A DNA stretch of 64,000 bases from Jacaranda mimosifolia (taxonomy: Eukaryota > Streptophyta > Magnoliopsida > Lamiales > Bignoniaceae), in NCBI GenBank assembly GCA_018894105.1, contig CM032125.1:32411032-32475031 (forward strand), in the 5' to 3' direction. The notes under the pieces were generated by a model. The model had not been told where the DNA came from, ran no database searches, and was given only the letters and a program-made list of their open reading frames with translations. Below are positions 21,812 to 33,039 of the stretch, piece by piece (position 1 is the stretch's first letter; every line of letters begins with the position of its first letter). The position numbers were made by a program, and so were the translations under genes.

Positions 21812-24047
21812 GGTAAAATTACAAAATTCATTCTATAACTTTACGTCATTTGATTTTTCATCTTATAAATTGTATAATATTAATTTTAGTCCTATAAATA
21901 TTAAAAAATTATCATTTTTTATCTTTTTTTCACCGGAGCCGGTGAAACTCACCGGAAAATATGACGTGGCACACCGGGCATGTGGACATTACTTGTTTCT
22001 GCCACATTGGCAACTGACATGGCAAGTAAAATTACAAAATTCGTTCTATAACTTTATCTCATTTGATTTTTCGTTCTATAAATTGCATAATATCAATTCT
22101 AGTCCTATAAGTATTAAAAAACTATCATTTTTCATCCTTTTTTCGCCTAAGCCAACGAAACTCGCCGGAAAATGTGACGTGGCACACCGGGTGTGTGGAC
22201 ATTTTTTGTTTCTGCCTCGTTGGACTGCCTAGTAGGCATTTTTTGTCTTTTTCTTGCTTAGTTGGCAGCATGCATGTCTTTTCTTTTCTTTTCTTTTTTT
22301 TAAATTTCAAATATATTATATAATTTATATATACACACACATATATATACACATTTATTTATATATATATTTATATATTACATATCATCATTTTTCCTCC
22401 AAAACACAATTTTTTTTCCTTGAATATTCTTCATTATCTCCAAAACTTTCCCATTTTTTAATATATACATCATATATATATATATATATTATTATAACAA
22501 TAAAAAAATCACTCAATTTCATTTTCATCCTAAAAATCTAACAAAAAAGCATTGATTTGACTGCTACAGTAAAAATAATTTCTCCCCCAAAACATAAACA
22601 AGCATACCAAAATTCTCCAGAATCAATTTTTAACTATTTTTCAAAATATAACCAAAACTAAATCACATTCCCCAACACAATTTTCATATTCTCCAATAAT
22701 TTATTCTCCCAAAATTCATAATAAAATCACACAAAAAATATAACAAAACATTCCCCTAATTTTCCATTAACCATATTATTTTAACTCGCATATATTTAAA
22801 ATAATTTAATTAAATTTAAATATACATTAAAATTCCTAACCCCCTGCCTCGCTACCCCCTCACCCACCCACCATGATGAACCGGCCATGGCCGGCCCGTG
22901 CAGGCAGCCACCATGGCTACGGGCTGGCCGCATGACCTCGCTTGGCCAGATCTGGCCAGGCGAGGTGCTGGCCCGACATGGGGCGAGGCAGGGGTTGGGG
23001 TGCGATGGGGATTAGGAATTTTAATTTATGTTTAAATTTAATTAAATTATTTTAAATATGTGAGTTAAAATAATATGCTTAATGGCAAATTAGGAGAATG
23101 TTTGGTTATATTTTTTTGTGTGATTTTATTTGTGTTTTGGGAGAATAAATTATTGGAGAATATGAAAATTGTGTTGGGGAATGATTAATTTTTGGTTATG
23201 TTTTGGAAAATAGTTAAAAATTGATTATGGAGAATTTTATTATGTTTGTTTATGTTTCGGGGGAGAATTTTTTTTTTTTTTTTTTTACTGTAGCAGTCAA
23301 ATCAATACTTTTTTGTTAAATTTTTGGGGTGAAAATGAAATTGAGTGATTTTGTTATTGTTATAATAATAATAATAAAATATATATATATGATGTATATA
23401 TTAAAAAATGGGAAAGCTTTTGGGGATAATAAAGGATACTCAAGGAAAAAAAATTGTGTTTTGGAGGGAAAATGATGATATGTAATATATAAATAAATAT
23501 ATATATATAAATAGATGTGTATATATATGTGTGTGTATATATAAATTATATAATATATTTGAAATTTTAAAAAAGAAAAGACATGCATTCTGCCAACTAA
23601 GCAAGAAAAAGACAAAAAATGCCTACTAGGCAGTCCAACGAGGCAAAAACAAGAAATATCTACACGCCCAGTGTGCCACGTCACATTTTTCGAAGAGTTT
23701 CGCTGGCTTTGGCAAAAAAAGGATGAAAAATGATAATTTTTTAATACTTATAGGACTAAAATTGATATTATGCAATTTATAGGACGAAAAACCAAATGAG
23801 ATAAAGTTACAAGATGAATTTTGTAATTTTGCCTGCCATGTCAGCTGCCAATGTGGCATAAACAAGTAATATCCACATGCCCGGTGTGCCACGTCATATT
23901 TTCCGGTGAGTTTCGCCGGCTCCGGCGAAAAAAGGGACGAAAAATGACAATTTTTTAATACTTATAGGACTAGAATTGATATTATGCAATTTATAGGACA
24001 AAAAATCAAATGAGGTAAAGTTACAGGATGAATTTTGTAATTTTGCC
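21812..24047. mobile_element. foldback element (element 1) with ~1 kb inverted arms, 2.24 kb
   Basis: The left end is GGTAAAATTACAAAATTC and the right end, read inward, GGCAAAATTACAAAATTC. The whole element is a giant inverted repeat. Each arm has two tandem ~210-bp terminal modules (FFTTYGTCCTATAAATTG-type text ending in a GACGTGGCACACCGGG module), then a GGACTGCCTAGTAGGCATTT module, a TA-rich microsatellite and an AAAACACAATTTTTTTTCC module. The flanks are a 10-bp duplication with one mismatch, AATTTGAACG (21802-21811) and AATTTTAACG (24048-24057). No transposase is seen. The duplication length suggests Mutator-like mobilisation (inference). Confidence 0.85.
22845..23000. other. GC-rich palindromic core of foldback element 1
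   Basis: Between the AT-rich arms lies a short GC-rich loop with CCGGCCATGGCCGGCC and its own dyad (CCTCGC...GCGAGG, CCCCTGCC...GGCAGGGG). Comparable GC-rich cores occur at 3300-3540 and 19160-19320. Confidence 0.7.
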
Positions 24048-24057
24048 AATTTTAACG

Positions 24058-24461
24058 TAAAAAATATGAAGAATTTTTTTTTTTTTCATACTTCAAATAA
24101 TGTAACATTGTACCTTAATATTTATACATTTGCATTTTTTTTTTCTTTTTTTCCTCACCATTTTTCTTGATCCAAACACAATATAAAGATTTAGTTGACG
24201 CACTGGCATGAAAAAGTTTTATTCACACAATTATCCGTTTATTATATTTTTGAATTTGAGGTGAGATTGAAAAATCATTCATATGAAATTGCATTTAAAA
24301 TTATTACGTTGTCTTTTTCTTTCAAAAATTGAAACGAGGAAAATGGAGCTAAATGAGGAAAGAAATATAATTTTATAGTTCAATGTTGTAATAAAAATTC
24401 AAAATTAAGATGATTGCAAATTCCACATAATTTCTCAAATCAAACTATCAAAAGATATTTA
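24058..24461. other. intergenic, AT-rich, no gene
   Basis: T-rich sequence next to the foldback element with no ORF or element recognised. Confidence 0.5.
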
Positions 24462-24612
24462 GGTAATGTTTGGTTATGTACATGTTCTTATGTTTGATTA
24501 TGATATGTGTTTTGAGGTAATGAAAGTTATAAATGGGATTGGAGAATGTGAAAGTTGTGTTGGGAAATGTAATGGATTTTTGGTTCTTTTTGGTGAATAG
24601 TTAAAAATTTAT
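24462..24612. repeat. detached fragment of the foldback arm
   Basis: Words AATGTTTGGTTATGTA, TTGGAGAATGTGAAAG, TTGTGTTGGGAAATG and GAATAGTTAAAAATT follow in the same order as in the right arm of element 1 (23095-23235). This is an old, solitary piece of the same family. Confidence 0.6.
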
Positions 24613-24633
24613 TTTGGAGAGTGTTAGTATTAG

Positions 24634-24850
24634 GGATAAAAAGGCTAGGCTACTCGTTAATAGCCTAGAGCCTAGCCTATTTATCACCTATTTTAATTAA
24701 TAAAAAAGGTCAAGTCAAAGTTTAAAAAGTGGTATTTTCAACTAAATAGGCTAAATTTAGACTCTTTTAAAAGGTTGCAGAGCTTAACAAACAGCTCATT
24801 TATCATTCTTTGCATAGAAAATACAATAATGATAATAATATATTAAATAG
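24634..24850. mobile_element. hAT-like terminal fragment (TAGGGATAAAAAGGCTAGGC)
   Basis: It begins TTAGGGATAAAAAGGCTAGG and contains reiterated GCCTAGCC words, like the subterminal arms of non-autonomous hAT elements. I cannot identify a matching right end, so it is a fragment or its partner has decayed. Confidence 0.4.
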
Positions 24851-25503
24851 CTAATTGTATTTGATTTCTTTAATTAATCCTTATGGAATCAATCATATTG
24901 TTTACTATTGTTTTTTGTTGAAATGATACTATTTTATACTTCAATATGAACTTTCATAATTATGCGTTTCTTATTTATTGTTTTGATTATTACCTATCAA
25001 GGTCTCTTACAAGTTTGAGCATATTAAGAATTTAGATTTTATGTGATGTTTACTTTGACGAATGTTATGTATGACCAATAGATCCAATGTAAGATTATAT
25101 AGAGGATGAATCGTCCCCCCTATTTTGTGTGATGGATCATTCCAAATTTAGTATATATTTGATAAGAGTTTAATTTAAATCATGGAGTTCTATGTATTAA
25201 AGTAAATACTGAATCAAATTGGGTAACTAATCTTATTCGACTTATAATGGACATTACATGCATAAATATATATATATATATATATATGTTAAAAATTAAA
25301 ATTAATAGTATCTACAAGTATATATTGAGATAAAAAATAAAACTACATAGTAAAGGATGAACATATTGTCTCAAAGACAACAAACGTGAATGAGTTCACA
25401 AATTTTGATTGGTAAGTAATGACTTGCAAGACCTATAGATATCGACTCTATTTTGTCAAAGTTGTACTGTACTAGATTTTGGCAATACACATGCTATTAA
25501 GAT

Positions 25504-26051
25504 TAAGGATGGCAATGGAACGTGTCAAAATTCGAACCTGAGCTCAATTCGTCCTAAATGGGGCGAGTTTGGGGTGGCTTAATGGGGTATAAGACGGGGC
25601 TATAAAGCGCGATTGTCATAATCCGAATTATTTGGGACGGGTATGGGGTTTACCTCCCCCGTCCCAAACCCGCCCCGCCACCCCACCCCCTTATAAATAT
25701 TATATATATTTCTTTTTATTTTATATTTTATATTTTGTATATATTAGAATTATATGGTGGAATCTTGTTGGACCTAAAAATTTTGATTTTTTTTTTAATT
25801 TCAGTTTACTATCACAAACTCATAATGTATAAAAATTTGAATATTTTAATAGTTTTTACTTTAATTCTATTCTTATCTCCTATTTTGCTTCTAGAATTTT
25901 ATCTTGTTTGCATGAATTTTTTATTTTTATATCTAAAATTTGAATTTTAATTGTTATCAAATAGTTCTAATTTGATGTTTTCATTGACTGATTTCAATTT
26001 AAACCCGCCAACCCCACCAGATGAGGCGGGGGGGGGGGGGGGGGGGGGGGG
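25504..26051. mobile_element. hAT-like element fragment with G-run at its right edge
   Basis: The start TTAAGGATGGCAATGG and the following GGGGCGAG, GGGACGGGTATGGGG and CCGCCCCGCC words are typical of a widespread plant hAT MITE family. An AT-rich middle follows, then CCCGCCAACCCC...GATGAGGCGG and a ~22-base G-run (about 26029-26051) where the right terminus should be. The right end is therefore lost or the run is a collapsed GC-rich terminus. Confidence 0.55.
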
Positions 26052-26157
26052 CTTTTTGATCAGTTTGTCTCTTTCTTTAATTAGTCATTAGGGTTTCTCA
26101 TTTATGAATTAATCAGCTCATCAATTAAGCGGCTAGTTAGTTGGGTTCTCTTGTTAG

Positions 26158-26575
26158 TTAGGGAGTGTAGCTATAAGCTTATTTAAACGGTCTTATAAAC
26201 TCTTATATTTTATAAGATACTACATATTTTTTTAAAAATAGGTTATTAAAGAGTTTAGATAAAATAAGATGTTGGAGCGTATAAGATATTAGTAATATCA
26301 ATTTTGTAATTAACATTATTAAAATTAAGAGAGAATGTTAAAATTTTAAAAATAAATTAGGAACTCCTTACCTTTTAAAAGGAGCTCATAAACTCATAGC
26401 ATCTTATTTGAAAAACTTATAAGCTCTGTTTAAAAAAAAAAAAAAATTACTAAACATTTTTTGACATCTTATAAATATACTGTATTGCTTTGATATCTTA
26501 TAAGATATAAAAATGACTCAAATATCTTATAAGATATTTTGATAAATTTATAAGCTCACCCAAACACCATCTTAG
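26158..26575. mobile_element. MITE-like element with TATAAGCTC-rich ends
   Basis: The left end TTAGGGAGTGTAGCTATAAG and the right end, read inward, TAAGATGGTGTTTGGGTGAG are imperfect inverted repeats, continued by CTTATAAA words on both sides. No clear target duplication is visible, so the boundaries are approximate. Confidence 0.5.
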
Positions 26576-27438
26576 CTAGCAGATATTTTTTCCTTTGTTT
26601 ATACAAAGCGTACATGTACTCTATCAGTGTGGATAATATTCTCTCATTTTCAGCGTTTCTCCTTTTTCTCGGGAAAGTTTCGATTGCTCAGCAATGCTTG
26701 CCGCTCGCTTGTTCCCTTAATACATGCTTTTATCTTTGTGCAATAAATCCACGACAAATTTTTATTATTTTCAACCAAAATGCTATCCGAAAACATGTTA
26801 GGGAATAGGGATAAGAGGATTCTTTACAAAACACTCAAAAAAACCTACAAGTTTTGCTTTTATTTAAAAAGATAAAATAAAAAATAATAAAAATAACAAA
26901 TTTATTTTAGACAATATGTATCTATAATTGTTGAACATGCATATATATGTTGAAAAAAAGACCCAACTATATATTGAAAAATTTTATAACTCAATAAACA
27001 TATTTGTTATTTTGTACAAATATATTTTTGAAATATAAATGTACTTTCTTATCTTCCTTATAAAAGTTCAATGTAATTATTATTCTCATTATACGGACTT
27101 AGATTCATTAATATATTTGGATTTATTAGTTATCAACTCATTCCAATAACTTAATCTATGCATAAAAACATCCAAATGAAAGGCCAGTTGAAGTCCTTAA
27201 AAATTGATGTAGCATCCACACATGTAATTTGTATCTTTATTCATATTTCTCATCAAATAAGATAATAATAAGTAGAAATTATATATCTTCACCTCAAATG
27301 TATAAGAAAATGGCATATAGTTAATAAAAAAGAGCAACCAAATTAAAATATTATAATTGGCAATTACAAAGATGGGGAGCACTCAATAGTTGAAAAACCA
27401 AAAGCAATTATTTATTAAATCATAAAGTTGCATCTCAG
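26576..27438. other. 3' flank of P450 copy 2, no gene
   Basis: AT-rich. From about 26820 onward the order of words (AAAACACTCAAAA, GTTGTTGAA-like, TTTCTTATCTTCC, then ATTCATATTTCTCATCAAA and TATATATCTTCACC) parallels 33425-34270 and 48660-49510, so this flank is a diverged member of those duplicated blocks. Confidence 0.5.
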
Positions 27439-29044
27439 TTAGTCCCTTAGCTTGGGAATCAAATACAATGGTTTTTCCTTTTTGAGTGTTGTCCCAAATT
27501 TAGCATCCATATCGATTTTTCTTGGATCAATGCCATTTGGAAGACTCCAGTCAAAATAATGCACTAGAGATGCCACCACAAGTTGCATGATTTTAAAACC
27601 AGTATTCCATCCAGGGCACATTCTTCGTCCTGCACTAAAAGGTATAAAGTCAAAATTAGTGCTTTTAAAATTTATATTGGAGTCAAGAAACCTCTCAGGC
27701 TTAAAGCTTCTAGGATCCTTCCAACTTTTGGGCTCTAGCCCAATGACCCAAGCATTCACCAACACCACACTATCCTTGGGAATTACATAGTTGTCGACAT
27801 TGCACATTTCAATTGCGCGATGAGGTAGCAAAAAGGGTCCTGGATTATGAAGTCTTAATGTTTCCTTTATGCAAGCTTGGAAGTAATGAGACTCTGTTAT
27901 AATTGACTCATTGAGAATATCTCCTTCGTATGCATTTAAAATTTCATCACGAACTTTTTGCAAAATCTCAGGATGTCTGATCAGCTCTACCATTAACCAT
28001 ACTGATGTTATGCTTGTTGTGTCTGTGCCAGCCACCAGTAGTTCCTAAAATATAACATGAATATGAATCAACTATAAATGGTTATAAGATGCATAAAATA
28101 TTAAATTTTTACTAATCAATTGTATTTATGACCAAAATTAAATTACTTAATATATAGTGTTAAAAAGTATAACAGGAAGCTCTAACCATGAATAGAAAGG
28201 ATATTTGATCATCAGAAAGGCCTTTTTCAATTGCAACATCCAAGAAATCCCGAGCTGAAATTGCGTTATTGTCACGACGAGTTGCACTTCTTTCCCTCGC
28301 CATATCTCCCCACATACATGTCACTTTATGGTATATTTCCATGCCTTTTCCTCTACTCCAAAAATCCACCTTTTTCAGTACTGGAAATAAATCAGACAAT
28401 CCCAGAGAGGAGACCATCTCAAGAATTTCATGGACCAATGCCCTAACTTTTTCATTATTTTTAGCCTCACCTCTAATGTCATAAAGGTCTCTCGAAACCA
28501 ATATGTTACTGAGGATATTAGTAATAGTCTCATTCATTACATCCTCAAGATTCACGATTTCCCCTTGTTTGCTTTGCAAATATTTCACCATCTCTACTAC
28601 CTTGACCGACCTTAGCTCGGCCTTCGAGTCGACACATTTGGAGGAAAAGATGAAGTTTTGGCTGATCCCCCGTAGAAATTTCCACGTTTCGTTGCATTCT
28701 TTAGACAATGCTAACGATGATTCTGCTGCTACTGGGATTTTATAGTACACTCCAGGCAAATACCTGCCTGAAAAAACTCTGTCATGAGTTTTGAGAATTT
28801 CCTTGGCAGCTGCTGAGGATGATGCAATAACCAGGACTTGACCCCCAAGCCGCAAAGACATTATTGGACCATAGATTTTGGCTAGATTGGCAAACACGAC
28901 ATGAGGATTCTTTCTAAGTTCGGAGATGTTGGCTAAAGTTTGCCATACTGATGGGCCTGGTGGGAGCTGTGATTTTGCTCCAAATAATGAATTCTTGAGG
29001 AAAAGAAAGAAAAGAGGAACAAGAACCAGTGCTGCCAGAAACAT
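27439..29044 (-). CDS. cytochrome P450 (CYP71 clan, CYP76/CYP80-like), copy 2, intact
   Basis: Probable ER-bound haem-thiolate monooxygenase of specialised metabolism. Exon 1 is 29044-28187 (286 codons), the intron 28186-28045 has GT/AG borders in phase 0, and exon 2 is 28044-27439, giving 487 aa. The N-terminal hydrophobic anchor (about 1-20) is followed by LPPGP. Other landmarks are the WKFLR C-helix, I-helix AGTDTTS (291-297), KETLR (Glu347, Arg350), PERF (402-405), and haem loop FSAGRRMCPGW with Cys429 and Gly431. All P450 landmarks are present and no stop or frameshift interrupts it. The start is the first ATG and gives a standard anchor. LLPHRAIE, IPKD and VNAWVIG suggest CYP76/CYP80. 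If CYP80, alkaloid oxidation is a possible role, but this is inference and no substrate can be read from sequence. The TATATAT word seen upstream of copy 1 is not conserved here. Confidence 0.92.
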
Positions 29045-29469
29045 ACTAATTGGCTGAAATTAAGAGGGAAAAGAGGGGGGAAAAAAATGTTAGTCAGCTT
29101 AATGCTCATAAACTGCAAGAATGAAATCAAGAAAACGAAAATACAGAAAACTGCAGTAAGCCTGTAATGAAAGCAGACAGATAGTTATAAGCTGCCGTAT
29201 CATGCCTTTGATCATTAAAGCATTGTAACCAGTTTAGCAAAATATGTACCTGTGCTTGAACCCGCGAACTGCAATTGGTTGGTCTGAAAAGAGTGCAATG
29301 AAATGTGTATATATAGTGACGTCTGGGGATAGGAAAATCTCATATTTGCTCCTAATTAAAAGTAGACACAAAAAAAAAAAAATAATAATAATTTTTTTGC
29401 CCCTAAAAGTCTCATTTCTTTTTTATGTTCAAAAGAAAAGCAGACAAAGTTGGAGTTTTCTAAGGTTCT
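29045..29469. promoter_or_regulatory. 5' flank of P450 copy 2
   Basis: The first ~130 bp parallels the copy 1 leader (CTGCAAGAATGA, AACTGCAGTAAGCC, AAGCAGACAGA), but the stretch equivalent to the copy 1 TATATAT word reads GCCTGTAATGAAAG. No clear TATA box replaces it. Confidence 0.35.
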
Positions 29470-30650
29470 TTACCCATAATTCTGATTTATCATTATGTAC
29501 CTATTTTTTAGCTGTTCATATTAGTTTAATTTGATTCTCACCTTCGAACCATTATAAAGTAAAAAATCATGGTTCTTTCATGGTTCCTGTAAAGAACCAT
29601 CTTCTTTTAAATTAAATTATGAAAAATAAAATAAAAACCATTACCCTTCTAATACTCAATAACCAAATTAACCTTATTAATTTTAAGAAATTAAAAACTC
29701 TCTTTTTCTAATAATAACCTAATTCAATCATAAGAAAATTAGAGAAAATAAACACTAGAAGACGAATTCAATCAGAAGAAAATGAGAGAAAACTCATTGT
29801 GAGATATATATACAGATGTGATTTTCTTCTGATTGAAGTAAAATATATATATTGATGTGATAAAATTGAAATAGATCTAAGTTAATGATTTATAATTTAA
29901 TTCCATATGTATATAATCTTTTTTATTTACATATATATACATATATTTAAAATTTATTCAAATTTAAATTTCAAAGTTCACACATAAATAGAAAAAAAAT
30001 TATTACTCGATTATTTAATCAGTGTCATGTCTAAACGTATAGGATAATGACGCCGAATTCGACAGATGAAATTTCCAGGTCTTGGGTTGTATGTCAGGCG
30101 GGACGCAACGAGAAACACATAATGTGGACTCCATTTTATTAGTACTGTACTGTAGCAAAAATTGATTTCGCTGGATTAAGTGGACTCCATTTTAGTGTGC
30201 ATTCGACATGCGCTTTTGCTTAAATCGGCTGAAAGGGACACCTGCCTTTCACCAAGACGAACCGGCCAATGCATTAAAATATTTTCTTAGGGTTTCTCTT
30301 AGGGCACATGATTCCGAGTTTTCTTTGATTTTCTTTTGATTGAATTCCTTTCTTAAAATTTATTTTCTCTAATTTTTTTAAGTTGAATCAGAGTTTTAAA
30401 TTAGGAAAAGAATATTTTTGATTTCTTAGAATTAATAAAGCTAATTTGGTCATTGAGTATTGAAGGGTAATATTTTTTATTTTATTTTTCATAATTTAAT
30501 TTTAAAGAAGATGGTTCTTTACAGAAACCATGAAAAAGTCATGGTTCTTTATTTTATAATGATTCGAAAGTGAGAATCAAATCAAACTGATATGAACGGT
30601 TAAAAAGTGAATACATAATTGAAAGTCAGAATTATGAGTATGGGATTGTC
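29470..30650. mobile_element. long inverted-repeat element upstream of P450 copy 2, ~1.2 kb
   Basis: Arms of about 320 bp are inverted: ATAATTCTGATTTATCATTATG...TCATGGTTCCTGTAAAGAACCATC on the left matches, in reverse complement, GATGGTTCTTTACAGAAACCATG...CAGAATTATGAG on the right (30508-30645). The outer ends and the target duplication are not clear. The centre contains a T/A-rich stretch and a less AT-rich part near 30100-30270. It separates copy 2 from the upstream flank it shares with copies 1 and 3. Confidence 0.7.
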
Positions 30651-30861
30651 ACACTTTTCATTTGGTTCGGGTGAACCTGCTCGACTGATTTGGATTATTA
30701 AACATGAGAAATGTGGATGCTGTAGATTTATTTATCAATATTTTATTTGGTATTCATCTGTAAGTACTTATTCATTATTCCATGTTCACTATGCAATACT
30801 CTTGAATTGTTTTTACTTTCTTCATATATTATCCACTTTGAATAGACTATTCTCTTAATTT

Positions 30862-31135
30862 TTCGAAGGATTTTAATTTATTGGCCAATCCCAGTAATTT
30901 TAACTTGATTTATAACCTGGAGTACTTTGAATCAATTCGAACCAAATTAAAATCGACCCAATCTTAAATTGTCAAGTTGATCCAAGCCCTTGTCGAATTA
31001 AGTGTCACTCCCAAAATAAAATTACTGGCTGAAAATATTTTACTTTTAAGAAAGAAATATTGTGACAACTAACTATTGAGAAATATATATGGCGTTAATG
31101 GTGATTAAAATATAAAAATTATTGCCTTGTGCGTA
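30862..31135. repeat. 5' flank segment shared by the three P450 loci
   Basis: Words in order, such as GGAGTACTTTGAATCAATTC, CCAAATTAAAATCGACCCAA, GTGTCACTCCCAAAATAAAA and AAGAAATATTGTGACAA, correspond to 16090-16240 and 62390-62530. Homology resuming here, beyond the 29470-30650 insert, shows that copy 2 is part of the same segmental duplication. Confidence 0.7.
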
Positions 31136-31639
31136 CATATATAATGAGAAATTTTTATCATTATGAAAACATATCTTTTAACATATGAAAAATAAAATTT
31201 AAATTATAAATTGTTTCAAAATTCTCGATTCGATCCTTATATATTTGTGTACATGGGTTAGTTTCATTTTAATTTGATTGAAATGAATTATAGCTTTTGT
31301 TGATTTTGTTTACTTAACTTTTATATTTTTAATATATTGAATATTACAATCAATTATTTTTTAAAATAGGAAAATGATGACAAACAATTAATCCATTGTT
31401 AAACTAAATATGGACATAAAGTTCCATCAAAATATTCTCCCATCGGTTTGCATTGGTGGAGTTCTATCTTTACAAAAAAATACATCAACAAAAGTGATGG
31501 AACAACTTATAAATTGTACATACAAATTCTCGTGTTCCCCAACGTGAAATAAAAATGTGTATCATCATAAAGAAAATGATTGCCACCAACATGTGATCCT
31601 TGAACAAGTTGAATAGATAATCCAAGTATGAAGTATGAA
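31136..31639. other. intergenic, no gene seen
   Basis: AT-rich sequence without a supported feature. Confidence 0.6.
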
Positions 31640-31925
31640 AAATTAGGGTTGGCAATTTAACCTATTATTCACGGATATTCACCCATTTCAATTCGATGAG
31701 TTTGAAAATTTTAATTATTGACCCAGAATAAAGATGGCTATGAGGAATATTCGTTTTGATCATGAGGAGGTGGAGGTGGAGGCAGAGGCAAGTATGATAT
31801 AACTCTTTCTCTACTTCGAATCTGCTCGAATAAATATCCAATAAGGGAATTGGAGATTGAGTATGAGGAATCTCTGCCTCCACCTCCGCCTTTGCTTCCA
31901 CCTCCATAATCCATAAATATGTATA
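31640..31925. mobile_element. hAT-like MITE remnant with GGAGGTGGAGG arms
   Basis: It starts TTAGGGTTGGCAATTTAACC, a hAT-style end, and contains an inverted pair GAGGTGGAGGTGGAGGCAGA (31768) and TCTGCCTCCACCTCCGCC (31873) around a short spacer. No matching right terminus or duplication is found, so it is called a remnant. Confidence 0.45.
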
Positions 31926-33039
31926 TATACATACATTTATATGGATTTAATGAATTTTATAATTTAAGCTAAATAACTATTTATTTCTTAATATTGTATT
32001 TTATTTCTTTTATCAAATAATGATGTGTGAATTATTTACTTTGAATTAAAATACTGTAATAAACATAGTATTAAATTTAAATTTCAATTGTAATTAATAA
32101 CAACACAAACAATATATTTTTAATAAAGTTTTTATTTGTCATTTTATTTTGGTATGATTTTGATACTTATTGTGTGTGATTCTAAGCCATTTATCTAAAT
32201 ATATATAAATTTTAAAATCATATATTATTTGATTCTAATTAAATAACACAAGTTTATCGGTTTAAAATTAATGGAACACATGCATATTTTATTACAATTA
32301 AAAAAAATAAAAATCAAATAGAAAGAGAAATATGAATAGTCACATTAAAAATTAAGAAAATACAAAAGTAGTGGCTAAATTAGACTTGTGTGATTTAAAT
32401 TAATGATGTGAAGAATTAAAGATCAAAAATAGTAACAAAATGATGAATATAGCTCTTTATGATTTGAATTATATTTAATTGGAACAATCCTAGTTACTTT
32501 ATTGGCCTTAGATTGTATTTATTTTGAGCGAATTCATAATGTGGACTTTTAAATTAATTATATATTTCTATTTAATTTATTTTAAAAAGTAGAATGAGAA
32601 ATAGGGAATAGAGAATATATGCAAAAACTCTCGCATTCATTGGATGATGAGATGAGTATAAAATCTTCCTTCCCAATGGCAATAGCTCCTTGAACTTGTG
32701 GTCATAAATTCAGTAGGCGTGAAAAACGGATCTGGTTCCAATTGAAGTGACAAGGCATCAATCAAGACTTATTGGCTGTATTTGACTTTGTTTTGCCAAA
32801 ATTTTCCGATTCAAACAAAACAAGTTGAAAGACATTTTGGGTATTAGCGGCTTTAATCTTATATGCTCTCCAAAATAAAGTTCAAAATTTCAAAATATTC
32901 TTTTTCTGACTTATGACAATCATTATTTAATTTTTATAAATATAATATATATATATACACATATATTCCACTCACTCTACCTATGCATATAAAGAAAATT
33001 ATTCCTATTATCGCTCCACTAACTTTACACAAAATTTAT
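31926..33039. other. intergenic, AT-rich, no gene
   Basis: No ORF, repeat pair or structured element stands out. Confidence 0.6.

Noticed and set aside
21774..22232. 152-codon plus-strand ORF
   Set aside because: It is the translation of two tandem terminal modules of the foldback element, with an internal repeat and no known domain.
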